From an uncultured Bacteroidales bacterium (GTDB lineage: Bacteria > Bacteroidota > Bacteroidia > Bacteroidales > Bacteroidaceae), in the NCBI GenBank assembly GCA_902760965.1, contig CACWIN010000003.1:21588-85587 (forward strand): a stretch of DNA of 64,000 nt. Reading direction: 5' to 3'. Position numbers and translations under genes: made by a program. The notes beneath the pieces are model-generated. The model made no database searches. It was not told where the DNA came from and worked only from the letters and a program-made list of their open reading frames with translations. Below are positions 44,998 through 53,640 of the stretch, in pieces; the stretch's first letter is position 1, and every line of letters starts with the position of its first letter.

Positions 44998-45097
44998 AAC
45001 GCGTAGGGGACGGTTCTGTTCGCGAACAGAACCGTCCCCTACGCGTTCATAACCGTCCCTATTGCGTACGCGTTCAGAACCGTCCCTATTGCGTACG
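44998..45097. repeat. 50-bp palindrome plus two half copies (REPIN-like)
   Basis: 44998-45047 is identical to the palindrome at 42584-42633. Two further half copies containing AACCGTCCC follow (about 45048-45068 and 45072-45095). The last one supplies the final three codons and the stop codon of the minus-strand DUF4419 gene. Confidence 0.9.
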
Positions 45098-46528
45098 GCC
45101 GTTGATGCGGGCCTTTGGGAAGCGCTTTCTCAGGGCAGCCTCCTCATCGGGAGTCATGGAGCCGGATATCTCAAGTGAGCCTATGTCTTTGCCGTCCATC
45201 CAATCCGGAATGACAACCTTGCCAACAAAACGCAGGGTGAGATTGTTTATGCGGCCCATCTTGCGGATAATATCGGGAACCTTGTTCACTTTGAGCATAA
45301 GTCCGTCCGAGAATCCATCACCTTTGTCCTTTGCCTTGAACTCCTCAAGCAGTTCCTCCTCGGTCTTGCCTATGCGGGTAAACCATCCAATTTTAGGAGT
45401 CATGGCATAAGTCTCGGGATCAACTTCCATACCCACAATGCCGGCCCAGAACTCCATAACATACTCCTTCTCCACCTCACCGGTAATATCATTAAAGATT
45501 ATGTACTTGTACTCAGTACGGACCATTTCGGGCTGCATGCTGTGATCCATAAGTACCTCTTGGGGAGTAAGGCCTTTTTCATCATACGGCAGGAACTTAA
45601 GGAACCAGCCGTCAAACCTGGTGGCTCCCATGTCCATACCGCAGTTTAGGCCGCGCACGTCGCCCGGACGGTATTTCTTTACTATGCTGCGCCAGAACTC
45701 CACATTGGGTTTGCCCTTTGATGCCTTTACAAACTCCTCAAGAATGGGTTCCAGGTCATCAACCCACCAGTCAATTCCGTATGCACGGAGCTTGCGGGTG
45801 CGGTCCAGTATTGACTGCCAGTCATCAGGGGTGCCTTTAAGCGTGACGCTCGGAATGCCGCAAGACATATACATCACAATGTAGTCAAAGTACGACTTGA
45901 CAGTCTCCATAAGCACAATCTGCGATACCATGTGCTCATTTACACCAGTTGTGGAGAACTTCTCTGACATAATATCGGCAATATCGCCTTTTGTGTTTTC
46001 ACGTATCTGCTCGTAAAAGCCATCCAGTATGGCCTGCCAATCGGCATTGCCGCTCAACAGTTCCTTACTGCTCTGCACCACAAGGTCAATCTTGCCCTCG
46101 TGATCCACAAACAGATTGCGCAACTCTTCGGGATTGTCATTCACGTAATGTGCGAATCCCTGGCATATAAGGAGCCATATAGCATCCGGGGTAAGCACAA
46201 CCGGACGATGGTCGGCAAAAGCATCAATCATTCCCTTAAAGAACGGATGCAGTCCGTATGATGCATACTCCCCATCACCTATGCCCGATGCAATTACCCT
46301 CTGGTCTTTACCGCGTATTTCGCTCTGGTTAAGTATATCATTTACAAGCCCGTCGCTATTACGCATATTAAAGTTTAAGCTCTCGCCTGTAGGCTCGGGC
46401 AGATCCGGATCAACGCGGAAAGTTATGCTACCTTTATCTTTGTTCAAGATATCCTTTTTCTTGGCCTGCATCCCCGATGCAACCAAAATTCCTGCAAACA
46501 GCAAAAAACAAAATCTGATAGTTCTCAT
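45086..46528 (-). CDS. DUF4419 domain exported protein
   Basis: A 480-residue protein with a signal peptide (1-22, ending GMQA). The body matches DUF4419: IASGIGDGEYASYGLHPFF, HRPVVLTPDAIWLLICQGFAHYV (about 115-137), EKFSTTGVNEHMVSQIVLME, YMSCGIPSVTLKGTPDDWQ and GLNCGMDMGATRFDGWFLKF. Function of the family is unknown. The last residues (Arg-Thr-Gln) and the TAG stop lie within a REPIN-like half copy, so the natural C-terminus may have been replaced. The start MRTIRFCFLLF at 46528 is preferred to an ATG 12 codons upstream. It follows the large FISUMP gene by 20 bases. Confidence 0.85.
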   Translation of the reverse strand: MRTIRFCFLLFAGILVASGMQAKKKDILNKDKGSITFRVDPDLPEPTGESLNFNMRNSDGLVNDILNQSEIRGKDQRVIASGIGDGEYASYGLHPFFKGMIDAFADHRPVVLTPDAIWLLICQGFAHYVNDNPEELRNLFVDHEGKIDLVVQSSKELLSGNADWQAILDGFYEQIRENTKGDIADIMSEKFSTTGVNEHMVSQIVLMETVKSYFDYIVMYMSCGIPSVTLKGTPDDWQSILDRTRKLRAYGIDWWVDDLEPILEEFVKASKGKPNVEFWRSIVKKYRPGDVRGLNCGMDMGATRFDGWFLKFLPYDEKGLTPQEVLMDHSMQPEMVRTEYKYIIFNDITGEVEKEYVMEFWAGIVGMEVDPETYAMTPKIGWFTRIGKTEEELLEEFKAKDKGDGFSDGLMLKVNKVPDIIRKMGRINNLTLRFVGKVVIPDWMDGKDIGSLEISGSMTPDEEAALRKRFPKARINGRTQ

Positions 46529-46548
46529 ATCTGTAATCTTTAAATAAT

Positions 46549-49500
46549 TCACATTTTTGGGCAAACTGCACGCACCAGATGACCTGCAATCCTGCTTCTT
46601 GATGTAATGTGTATCTTTGACATACGCCCAAGTCCCAGGTCAACCTCATCCATAGTACCGAATTCACCTTCGCTTATTTCCAGTACAACGCATTGACTTG
46701 ATCCTCTGGAACCCAATTCCGATGTCATATATTCCGAATCATTATCGCGCAAAGCGAATTGACTAAAGCCATCTTGGCAATAGTACGGAAGGAAAATGGA
46801 GTTTGAGGTGTATCCCGGCACCCGGCTTGTTATAAGAAATCCCCCTATTCCGTTCACTGTGGTTTCGGTCCAGTCACAATTTTCAAACAGCTCAACAAAC
46901 TCTGCCTTGGTGGGCATTCTCCATTTGCCGCCCCAGTTTACATAAGCTGCATCATCATCCTTTTCAAGCCTGTTCTTACCGTCTATGAACGGTGCTTCAT
47001 CATACTCATCACCCACAGAATACTTGAAATACCACCAATACATATTGTCGTAGTTCTTCTTGTACTTGTAATTATAGTCCGAGTAATAGGTTTTGGGAGC
47101 TGTCTCACCCCAGGCAAAACGTGCGCCGGACTCCTCGGGATTTTGGGCACCCACGTTACAGTCAGCCCAAAGTACGCTTAAGCCCAGATCGACCATGACA
47201 TTACGCTTGGGCTTAGTTACCGGATCGGGAGCAATTACCGGCTTGTTTCCTGACTGATTATCATCCAATACCGGTCTTATTGTATAGCCATGCCATCTTC
47301 GGTCACCACCTATTGTCTGTTCAAGTGTAGCTGTCCAGTAATCAAGCTCAAATCCTTTATTGCTTACCACACCACCCTCGGCACGGAAATTCTCACTATC
47401 ACTTATATGTCCTGCTGCGGGAAGATATATGCTGTTACCCTCATATCCCGGAACATTACTGGTTATCACATATCCCGAGGTGCGTCTTTCTACATAGAAT
47501 TCATTGCTGTCTATTACGGTTGTCACAGGTGTCCATGTACATTTGGTCTTGAGTTCCCAAAGCTCATCGGCCGTAGGCATACGCCAGCCCCCACCCAGAA
47601 GCACGGCTGCGGCATCATCCTCGGGGTCAAGAGTCTCCTTGCAATCCAGCGGTGTGACTGTGGTAAGCGACCTGAGAGTACTATTTAACACAGTATAGTA
47701 ATTGTACTTGGTCATCTGATTGGTATATTCGCCAAACTTGTATTTCTTACCGTCATAAACACCTGCCTTGGGAGCGGTTTCACCCCAGGCAAAGTATCCT
47801 CCGGATTCAGTTGAATCGGCTGCCCCCAGATTGGCCGATCCCCACTTAACGCTGAGTCCCAGGTCAACAGCCTCCGGTACAGGCAATGTTACCTTTACTC
47901 TCATTTGAGCCTTACGGCCACAACTCTCTGCAGTAATGACACATTCGCCCTGGCCTACAGCAATAACTGACCCGTCACTGTATGTTGCAACTATATCCGG
48001 AGCCGATGAACTCCAAATGACCGAAGTGGGTTTGACCGGACGTCCGGACGGCATCATCACAGCCTTAATGTTGCGAATCTCACCATAATTCAGATCCAGT
48101 TTATCATCCGATAAAGACAGTGATGAAAACATATCGTCAGTAAGGGAACGGACCGGACGTATATTCATTCCCATAAACCTGTTTTCAAAGCCGTTAGGTC
48201 TGGAATAATTATAAGCCATTCCCAACACCTCCATCGGCGACATTTCACCCATCATAAGTCCGTTTACTGAGGCGATTGTACTGAAACAGCTTCCTCTGGT
48301 TCCTCTACCGGCATTAGATGTCCAGAGAGAGATTTGCTTTCCTTTATCAATGGGTTCATTGCCGTTCATCTGGCCTGAATACGGAATGAATATGCTGCGT
48401 CCCTCAAATCTGGGAACAGTGCTTGTAAATCTCATTCCTGCCACACCGTTTAAGGTAGCAGTATCATATGTGCAGTTTGACATCAACTCGGCAAACTCAT
48501 CGGTGGTAGGAATATGCCACCCGTCGCCCAACAGTACGGTTGCAGCATCATCGGTCGGCTCAAGACGATCCAGATTGTCGGCTTTGAGGTACTGATGAGA
48601 CTGACCTTGGGCGGTATACTTATCCATACCATTATCTTGTGCAAATGAGCTGTAACGGTAGTTGCCCCATGAGAAGAACTCTTTAGGCTCAATCTCGGCC
48701 CAAGCGTAATAGTCACCGCAACTTTCCGGGGCCGATGCCCCCAAATTGGCTGTAGCCCACAAGATGCTCAGACCCAGATCCACATATTCATATTCATGAC
48801 GAGTCACGGTCACAGAGCATTCCGCAGTTTTTCCGTATGCAGTTACCATAACTTTGCACCTGCCCGGACCGGCAGCAACAAGCAGACCGTCCTCAATAAC
48901 ATTTATCACCTTTTCATCGGAGGATTTCCAGGTGCAAGCGCTGTTTATGTTGCGATTTTGCATGGTAACTTTCAGTCTGGTACTTGTACCCTGCTGCAAA
49001 GAGATTTTTGTCTTTTCCAAGGATATCTTGGACACCTCTTGGCCAGATAACGGCATCACCATACGTACAGACTGCTCCGATTCACGGTTCTCGCTGTGCC
49101 ATTCATCGGCACCTTTTTTAAAGTTGAATCCGTAAGCCGATTCATTATTGGGCTGAACACCTGGAGTGGAACACCAATACGAAGCATAAGTTGACTGTTG
49201 CATTATATTGCCGTCCTGCAACCATCCGGATGCCGGCAGAAAAATACTCTTGTCGGTAAATCCTTTTATTTTACTTGTAACCAGATAGCCGCTCAAGCCT
49301 TTCTGCTTAGTCCATTTCCATGTGCAGTATTCACGCAGTTCATCCCATTCGGCCTTGGTACCCATACGGCTGCCGTCGGTAGTTTCTATTGCCATTGCAT
49401 CGGGCCAACGGTAATACCAACCATAAGGTCTTTGGGCAGTTGTACCTGTATTTACAGTAGCCCACTTTACGCTTAGTCCAAGATCAACATAACTATTTTC

Positions 49501-49560
49501 CTGACCGGAAGCAAACACACTTACCAACATGGCCAGGCTCAATAAGAAAAGGTGTCTCAT
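46549..49560 (-). CDS. Large secreted protein with four FISUMP and two Big2-like domains
   Basis: A 1003-residue exported protein (signal peptide 1-19, ending FASGQ). FISUMP-type domains start at about residues 24, 260, 564 and 790, each opening with VDLGLSVKWA or a close variant and containing a WGE or WAE, a LEPTDDAA/LDPEDDAA-type acidic motif, GWRMPT or a variant, and SIFLPA/SIYLPA. Big2-like Ig domains (bacterial Ig, with TSTRLKVTM and AAGPGRCKVMVTAYG) separate domains 1-2 and 2-3. The third and fourth domains are the most complete. It likely sits on or outside the surface. The adjacent DUF4419 gene is probably co-transcribed. Function unknown. Confidence 0.78.
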   Translation of the reverse strand: MRHLFLLSLAMLVSVFASGQENSYVDLGLSVKWATVNTGTTAQRPYGWYYRWPDAMAIETTDGSRMGTKAEWDELREYCTWKWTKQKGLSGYLVTSKIKGFTDKSIFLPASGWLQDGNIMQQSTYASYWCSTPGVQPNNESAYGFNFKKGADEWHSENRESEQSVRMVMPLSGQEVSKISLEKTKISLQQGTSTRLKVTMQNRNINSACTWKSSDEKVINVIEDGLLVAAGPGRCKVMVTAYGKTAECSVTVTRHEYEYVDLGLSILWATANLGASAPESCGDYYAWAEIEPKEFFSWGNYRYSSFAQDNGMDKYTAQGQSHQYLKADNLDRLEPTDDAATVLLGDGWHIPTTDEFAELMSNCTYDTATLNGVAGMRFTSTVPRFEGRSIFIPYSGQMNGNEPIDKGKQISLWTSNAGRGTRGSCFSTIASVNGLMMGEMSPMEVLGMAYNYSRPNGFENRFMGMNIRPVRSLTDDMFSSLSLSDDKLDLNYGEIRNIKAVMMPSGRPVKPTSVIWSSSAPDIVATYSDGSVIAVGQGECVITAESCGRKAQMRVKVTLPVPEAVDLGLSVKWGSANLGAADSTESGGYFAWGETAPKAGVYDGKKYKFGEYTNQMTKYNYYTVLNSTLRSLTTVTPLDCKETLDPEDDAAAVLLGGGWRMPTADELWELKTKCTWTPVTTVIDSNEFYVERRTSGYVITSNVPGYEGNSIYLPAAGHISDSENFRAEGGVVSNKGFELDYWTATLEQTIGGDRRWHGYTIRPVLDDNQSGNKPVIAPDPVTKPKRNVMVDLGLSVLWADCNVGAQNPEESGARFAWGETAPKTYYSDYNYKYKKNYDNMYWWYFKYSVGDEYDEAPFIDGKNRLEKDDDAAYVNWGGKWRMPTKAEFVELFENCDWTETTVNGIGGFLITSRVPGYTSNSIFLPYYCQDGFSQFALRDNDSEYMTSELGSRGSSQCVVLEISEGEFGTMDEVDLGLGRMSKIHITSRSRIAGHLVRAVCPKM

Positions 49561-49598
49561 ATTACAATTATCCATACCGTTACAAAATTTTGATAGGA

Positions 49599-49606
49599 CA
49601 AAAGTA
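49599..49606 (-). promoter_or_regulatory. -7 promoter element for the FISUMP-DUF4419 pair
   Basis: Minus-strand TACTTTTG, 39 bases upstream of the chosen start at 49560. Confidence 0.5.
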
Positions 49607-49656
49607 ACTTAGTTAAAATGGGAGAACAAGAAAATAGCGTTGCAATCCCGTTGCAT

Positions 49657-51093
49657 TTAAGGTTTGTACTTAACCTGAACCGGGGTTACGTCATTATAAT
49701 AGGCTGCAATTTGACGGGCGTTATAATCCTCGGGCACAGAATACAGTTCCGGCAGATTAAATGACTTAAGAGTGGTTCTGTATTTATCGGGATCCTTTTG
49801 AGGCAGCAGGAAAGGTTTGCCAACCGTACCGTCCGGGCCTATGTAAGCTATGTAAGGACGGCCGTAAACCAGATCATCACGTTTTGAAGCAAAGACTATC
49901 CAACGGCTGTTACTGCTCCAACTGTGATAGGTGTCGGCACCATAAGCGTTTATATCAGGCAATACATCAATCTTATGTGTATTAAGGTCTATCAGCCACA
50001 AATCGCTCTCCTTATGCCAAACCGGGAACGTGCCGTACTGGGCTGCGGTAGCCATAAGCCAATGACCGTCGGGCGAAGCCTTAAGATGGCTGAAAGAGAT
50101 GTTTTGGCCTGCATTGACAATTGTAATCACCCTGTCACCCATCTTACCGGTTTCGGGATCAAATGATACAACCGCTATGTCATAGTGCATTTGGGTTATG
50201 CTGTCCGGCTGCTCATGATGCTCGGCACGGCAAAAGATAATGGTTTTGCCATCGGCCGAAAAGCAGGGGAACGTCTCCTGATATTCATCACCCGTGGTTG
50301 CTGGGCTGTCAGTCACGGTAAGGTTGTCAAAATCCACAACCACCAGGTCACTGCGGGAATCGTAAACCTCCATTCTCATATCGCGACGGCTGTGGATTGC
50401 AAATGTTATATCGGCTGTTGTAAAGACTCCATAGCGTCCATCCTTGGATATGTCGCCATACACGGTATTGCCTGTATTCTCGGTTTTTGTATTGAGCTTT
50501 AAAAGGTTTCCGTTGCGGTTCAGTACGGTGCCGCCGTTTGCGCCGCGCAGATGCATGAACGATGTTCCGTTGCGGTTTGACGTATGACAGTTCATGCAGC
50601 ACTGGTCTGCAATACGGTTATCGCCAAGCAGGACAGCGCCAAAATTCTCCATATCACGCTGTTCTATCTGTATACCGCTCCAAACCTCGTAAGCAGGTTC
50701 AATAAGGCGATAGCTCATGTATTTGTCGATGGAATCGGGAATAATAGTCCATGAAAATGACTCGGATCCGTTGGGAGTAGAGCCTTTGCCTTTCCAATCA
50801 ACAGTAACCATAAGAGTATTTCCGCTCTCGCTGTCAAGCATGGAATGCCACTTGTTTACGGGGAATTTTACCAGCCCATTACTACCTTTAAAAGTGTAAA
50901 TTCCTTCTTTTCCTTTTACTGTAACATCTATTTTTCCTGCATTACCTACCCTGAAATTTAAAGGAGCTATATTGCAGGGAATGGTAACATTGCTGTAATC
51001 CGGAAACAAACCGTTACCGGTATAGGCTGTCTTTTGTGAGCAACCAGCCAACATTAATGACAATGATGCTAATATGATAATCCTGTTTTTCAT
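49657..51093 (-). CDS. PD40/TolB-like lipoprotein with a c-type heme motif
   Basis: A 478-residue lipoprotein (lipobox LMLAGCSQK, Cys about 18). A beta-rich N-terminal domain precedes a CxxCH motif, QCCMNCHTSNRNG (about 165-177), the covalent heme c site. Beta-propeller blades follow with TolB/PD40 signatures: DISKDGRYGVFTT, FPCFSADGKTIIFCRAEH, ASPDGHWLMATAA, WSSNSRWIVFASKRDDLVYGRPYIA. The C-terminal part is a linker rich in Pro/Tyr. It overlaps the DUF6057 gene by 4 bases, so the pair works together, perhaps in envelope electron transfer or sensing (inference). Confidence 0.8.
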   Translation of the reverse strand: MKNRIIILASLSLMLAGCSQKTAYTGNGLFPDYSNVTIPCNIAPLNFRVGNAGKIDVTVKGKEGIYTFKGSNGLVKFPVNKWHSMLDSESGNTLMVTVDWKGKGSTPNGSESFSWTIIPDSIDKYMSYRLIEPAYEVWSGIQIEQRDMENFGAVLLGDNRIADQCCMNCHTSNRNGTSFMHLRGANGGTVLNRNGNLLKLNTKTENTGNTVYGDISKDGRYGVFTTADITFAIHSRRDMRMEVYDSRSDLVVVDFDNLTVTDSPATTGDEYQETFPCFSADGKTIIFCRAEHHEQPDSITQMHYDIAVVSFDPETGKMGDRVITIVNAGQNISFSHLKASPDGHWLMATAAQYGTFPVWHKESDLWLIDLNTHKIDVLPDINAYGADTYHSWSSNSRWIVFASKRDDLVYGRPYIAYIGPDGTVGKPFLLPQKDPDKYRTTLKSFNLPELYSVPEDYNARQIAAYYNDVTPVQVKYKP

Positions 51094-52844
51094 TGCTGCT
51101 CCGTGTTATTGAATCTGACTGCCATTATATAGTTCCAGTATGTCCCTACCGCATCCTTTGTAATCAGAGTCTCAGGATTGGCACTTTTGGCCCTGGCATC
51201 CAGAAGGTCTATGTAATTATCCACCACCTTTTGTGACAGATGATACTTTTGGACCGTCTCCATAAGTGACTCCTTGGAATCTACATTTACAAGCAACGCC
51301 TCCTGATAAAGGTCAGGTACCCTTACAACCTGATCCAATGAACCAAGATAATACTCGTTGTACAGGCTTATGAATGTGTTTATCTTTTTGTCCAAAAGAT
51401 AGGAACAAAGCAGATAATCTATGGCAGTCCTGTTGTATGGCACTTGGCTTGCAATGATGGACAACGAAGCCGGGATATCACCCTGACCAAAAAACCTGTC
51501 AACTGGTACTGTGCGTGAGCGCCATGTAAGATACTGTTCAGGTAAATTGTCCTTTTCAATGCAATCCAAAAGATTCCTGGCCCATTCTTTATGGTTACGG
51601 GTACGCATAAGAATATTCAGGTACTTACGGGCCACATCGTAATCGGCTGTAACTACTGCAATCTGGGCCAACCTACGGAGCATGCGTGTTGAATAATGGC
51701 CCGGCATAACAGTTTGAGCCAGCAGGGCGCAGTCAGTTGCCTGCGATACATCACCCATCTCCAGCAATGCATCGGTAAAATACATCATGGAGAAATAGGG
51801 ATCGCCTTTAGTGGTGGAAAGGAACAGCACATTGGCCGATTTACCCCAACGTCCTTTAAGGAGTCCGTCAGCAAGAGCGCCTTCACGGGCATTGCACAGA
51901 TTCCAGTAAAAAGAGCCGTATCCACCGGACAATTCCTGCGATGCCATTTTCTTAACCTCTTTCCATTGCTCACGGTATGCCAGGGTTCCAATCTTTATTG
52001 TATTCTCCAACTCGCTCTTTCCCGAAATCCAGTCAACAGAACATATAATGCTTATAATTGTAACGTAAACGCCTATAGTCCATCCGGCATCCTTGAATCT
52101 GTCATAAAACAATGTCAACAGCATCATTATCAGGATGAGCCATGGCAGTAACAGCAGTAATGACACATCAGGATTGATATATCCGGGGTAAATAGGCCAG
52201 ATTAGTGTCTGCAACAGCGTAAGATTATAAAACTTTCCGCAAACAAGCATTACGGCAATACCGGCAAGCAGACAAGCCAACGGTTTTACTCCGTCTTTAC
52301 GTTTAAGGAATCCCAGCAACAAAGCCAGAGTAAGCGCATGGCCTCCGGCTATTACATACATGACCGGTATTGAAAGGCCGTAAACAAAACAACTGTATTT
52401 GGAATCCTTGATATGAGCCAGAGCGCACGTAATCCATACCGATAAAGCCAGACCTACCGTTGCCGATACGGGATAATTGGGGAAAGTGATGAAATAGCCC
52501 TCAATAACGACCGGTATCATAAGCAACATCCAGCAAACCGTCTTGCCGGGTTCAGATAATTTGAACAGTCTTGCCAAACCCGCAACAATAGTCGTAAGCA
52601 ACAGAATACTCAATACAGAACCTACCCAACCCTTGATAAAGAATTGAGTAAGCCAGTCACCCGCAATTGACGAAACTACCGCAGGATTGGACAGATACCA
52701 GCCAATACGGTCAGCCCCAAGCAGGAAAATGCTTATCTGCTCCTTGAATTCCAAACGGAAAGGCGCCCGGTTCATAAGCAACAACAAAACTGTTACAAGC
52801 AACATAGCCGCAAACAGGATGTCGGCAAATCTGTATCTTTTCAT
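51090..52844 (-). CDS. DUF6057-like polytopic membrane protein
   Basis: A 584-residue inner-membrane protein. About ten hydrophobic helices occupy residues 8-280, including FADILFAAMLLVTVLLLL at the N-terminus and LLLLLPWLILIMMLLTLF near 220. The C-terminal 290 residues are soluble and helical, with TPR-like pairs (WARNLLDCIEKDNLPEQYL). The layout fits the DUF6057 family, which I associate with TolB-like partners in Bacteroides; not searched. Start MKRYRFADI at 52844 is preferred to an ATG 11 codons upstream. A -7 box lies 21 bases upstream of this start. Confidence 0.7.
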   Translation of the reverse strand: MKRYRFADILFAAMLLVTVLLLLMNRAPFRLEFKEQISIFLLGADRIGWYLSNPAVVSSIAGDWLTQFFIKGWVGSVLSILLLTTIVAGLARLFKLSEPGKTVCWMLLMIPVVIEGYFITFPNYPVSATVGLALSVWITCALAHIKDSKYSCFVYGLSIPVMYVIAGGHALTLALLLGFLKRKDGVKPLACLLAGIAVMLVCGKFYNLTLLQTLIWPIYPGYINPDVSLLLLLPWLILIMMLLTLFYDRFKDAGWTIGVYVTIISIICSVDWISGKSELENTIKIGTLAYREQWKEVKKMASQELSGGYGSFYWNLCNAREGALADGLLKGRWGKSANVLFLSTTKGDPYFSMMYFTDALLEMGDVSQATDCALLAQTVMPGHYSTRMLRRLAQIAVVTADYDVARKYLNILMRTRNHKEWARNLLDCIEKDNLPEQYLTWRSRTVPVDRFFGQGDIPASLSIIASQVPYNRTAIDYLLCSYLLDKKINTFISLYNEYYLGSLDQVVRVPDLYQEALLVNVDSKESLMETVQKYHLSQKVVDNYIDLLDARAKSANPETLITKDAVGTYWNYIMAVRFNNTEQQ

Positions 52845-52864
52845 ACAACTGTTCTTTGTAAATG

Positions 52865-52872
52865 CAAACTTA
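52865..52872 (-). promoter_or_regulatory. -7 promoter element for the DUF6057-PD40 pair
   Basis: Minus-strand TAAGTTTG, 21 bases upstream of the start at 52844, in the divergent gap shared with rsmI. Confidence 0.5.
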
Positions 52873-52905
52873 AGCAAAAAATGCGGTCCTTACGGGGATT
52901 TTGAC

Positions 52906-52913
52906 TACTTTTG
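52906..52913 (+). promoter_or_regulatory. -7 promoter element for rsmI-hflX
   Basis: TACTTTTG, perfect -7 box, 29 bases upstream of the rsmI start. Confidence 0.5.
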
Positions 52914-52941
52914 TGTTTTGCAACGTACGCGCGCACACACA

Positions 52942-53640
52942 ATGGCAGGAAAACTATATCTGGTACCCACCCCGGTGGGAAATCTTGAGGACATAACCTT
53001 AAGGGCATTACGCATCCTTAAGGAGGTGGACCTTATCCTGGCCGAGGATACCCGTACCAGTTCCGTACTGCTAAAGCACTACGATATTCACAAGCCACTG
53101 CAGTCACACCACAAGTTCAACGAGCATGAGACATCGGCCCAGATGGCAGCCCGTATTCAGGCAGGTGAGTCTGTAGCGCTCATCAGTGATGCCGGAACAC
53201 CCGGAATATCCGATCCCGGATTCATGCTGGTACGTGAGTGCATACAGCAGGGTATCGATGTGGAGTGCCTGCCCGGTGCTACTGCTTTTGTACCCGCTCT
53301 GATTGACTCCGGACTGCCATGTGACAGGTTCCTCTTTGAGGGTTTCCTGCCACAAAAAAAAGGCCGCCAGAGCCGCATAGCCGCTCTTAAGGACGAACCC
53401 CGCACCATAATCTTCTACGAATCTCCGTTCCGCCTTGTCAAGGCGCTGGAGCAATTCATCGAGGCCTATGGTCCCGACCGCCCGGTAGCCGTGTGCCGCG
53501 AGATTTCCAAGATCCACGAAGAGTGCGTACGAGGCAGTCTGAATGAGGTTCTTGCTCACTTCAAAGCCCACGAGCCCAAAGGTGAGATAGTAATAGTCTT
53601 AGGCGGAGCCAACGCCAAAGCCAACGCCAACGTAGAATGA
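52942..53640 (+). CDS. rsmI: 16S rRNA (cytidine-1402-2'-O) methyltransferase RsmI
   Basis: A 232-residue tetrapyrrole-methylase-fold enzyme that 2'-O-methylates C1402 of 16S rRNA. Motifs: LYLVPTPVGNLEDITLRAL at the N-terminus, LILAEDTRTSSVLLKHY (about 33-49), ALISDAGTPGISDPGF (about 80-95), ECLPGATAFVPALIDSGLP, and EPRTIIFYESPFRL (about 152-165). The last residues (Asn-Ala-Lys-Ala-Asn-Ala-Asn) come from a short repeat, the reverse complement of the one in the transglycosylase signal peptide. Start at 52942 follows a perfect -7 box; it overlaps hflX by 4 bases. Confidence 0.95.
   Translation: MAGKLYLVPTPVGNLEDITLRALRILKEVDLILAEDTRTSSVLLKHYDIHKPLQSHHKFNEHETSAQMAARIQAGESVALISDAGTPGISDPGFMLVRECIQQGIDVECLPGATAFVPALIDSGLPCDRFLFEGFLPQKKGRQSRIAALKDEPRTIIFYESPFRLVKALEQFIEAYGPDRPVAVCREISKIHEECVRGSLNEVLAHFKAHEPKGEIVIVLGGANAKANANVE
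53608..53632 (-). repeat. GCCAACGCCAAA repeat in the rsmI tail
   Basis: One full and one partial copy of GCCAACGCCAAA, the reverse complement of the 12-mer at 7451-7488, encode the last residues of RsmI. Confidence 0.75.

Noticed and set aside
42584-45097. CRISPR array from repeated 50-bp palindromes
   Set aside because: Only two palindromes 2.4 kb apart with genes between, and no cas genes.
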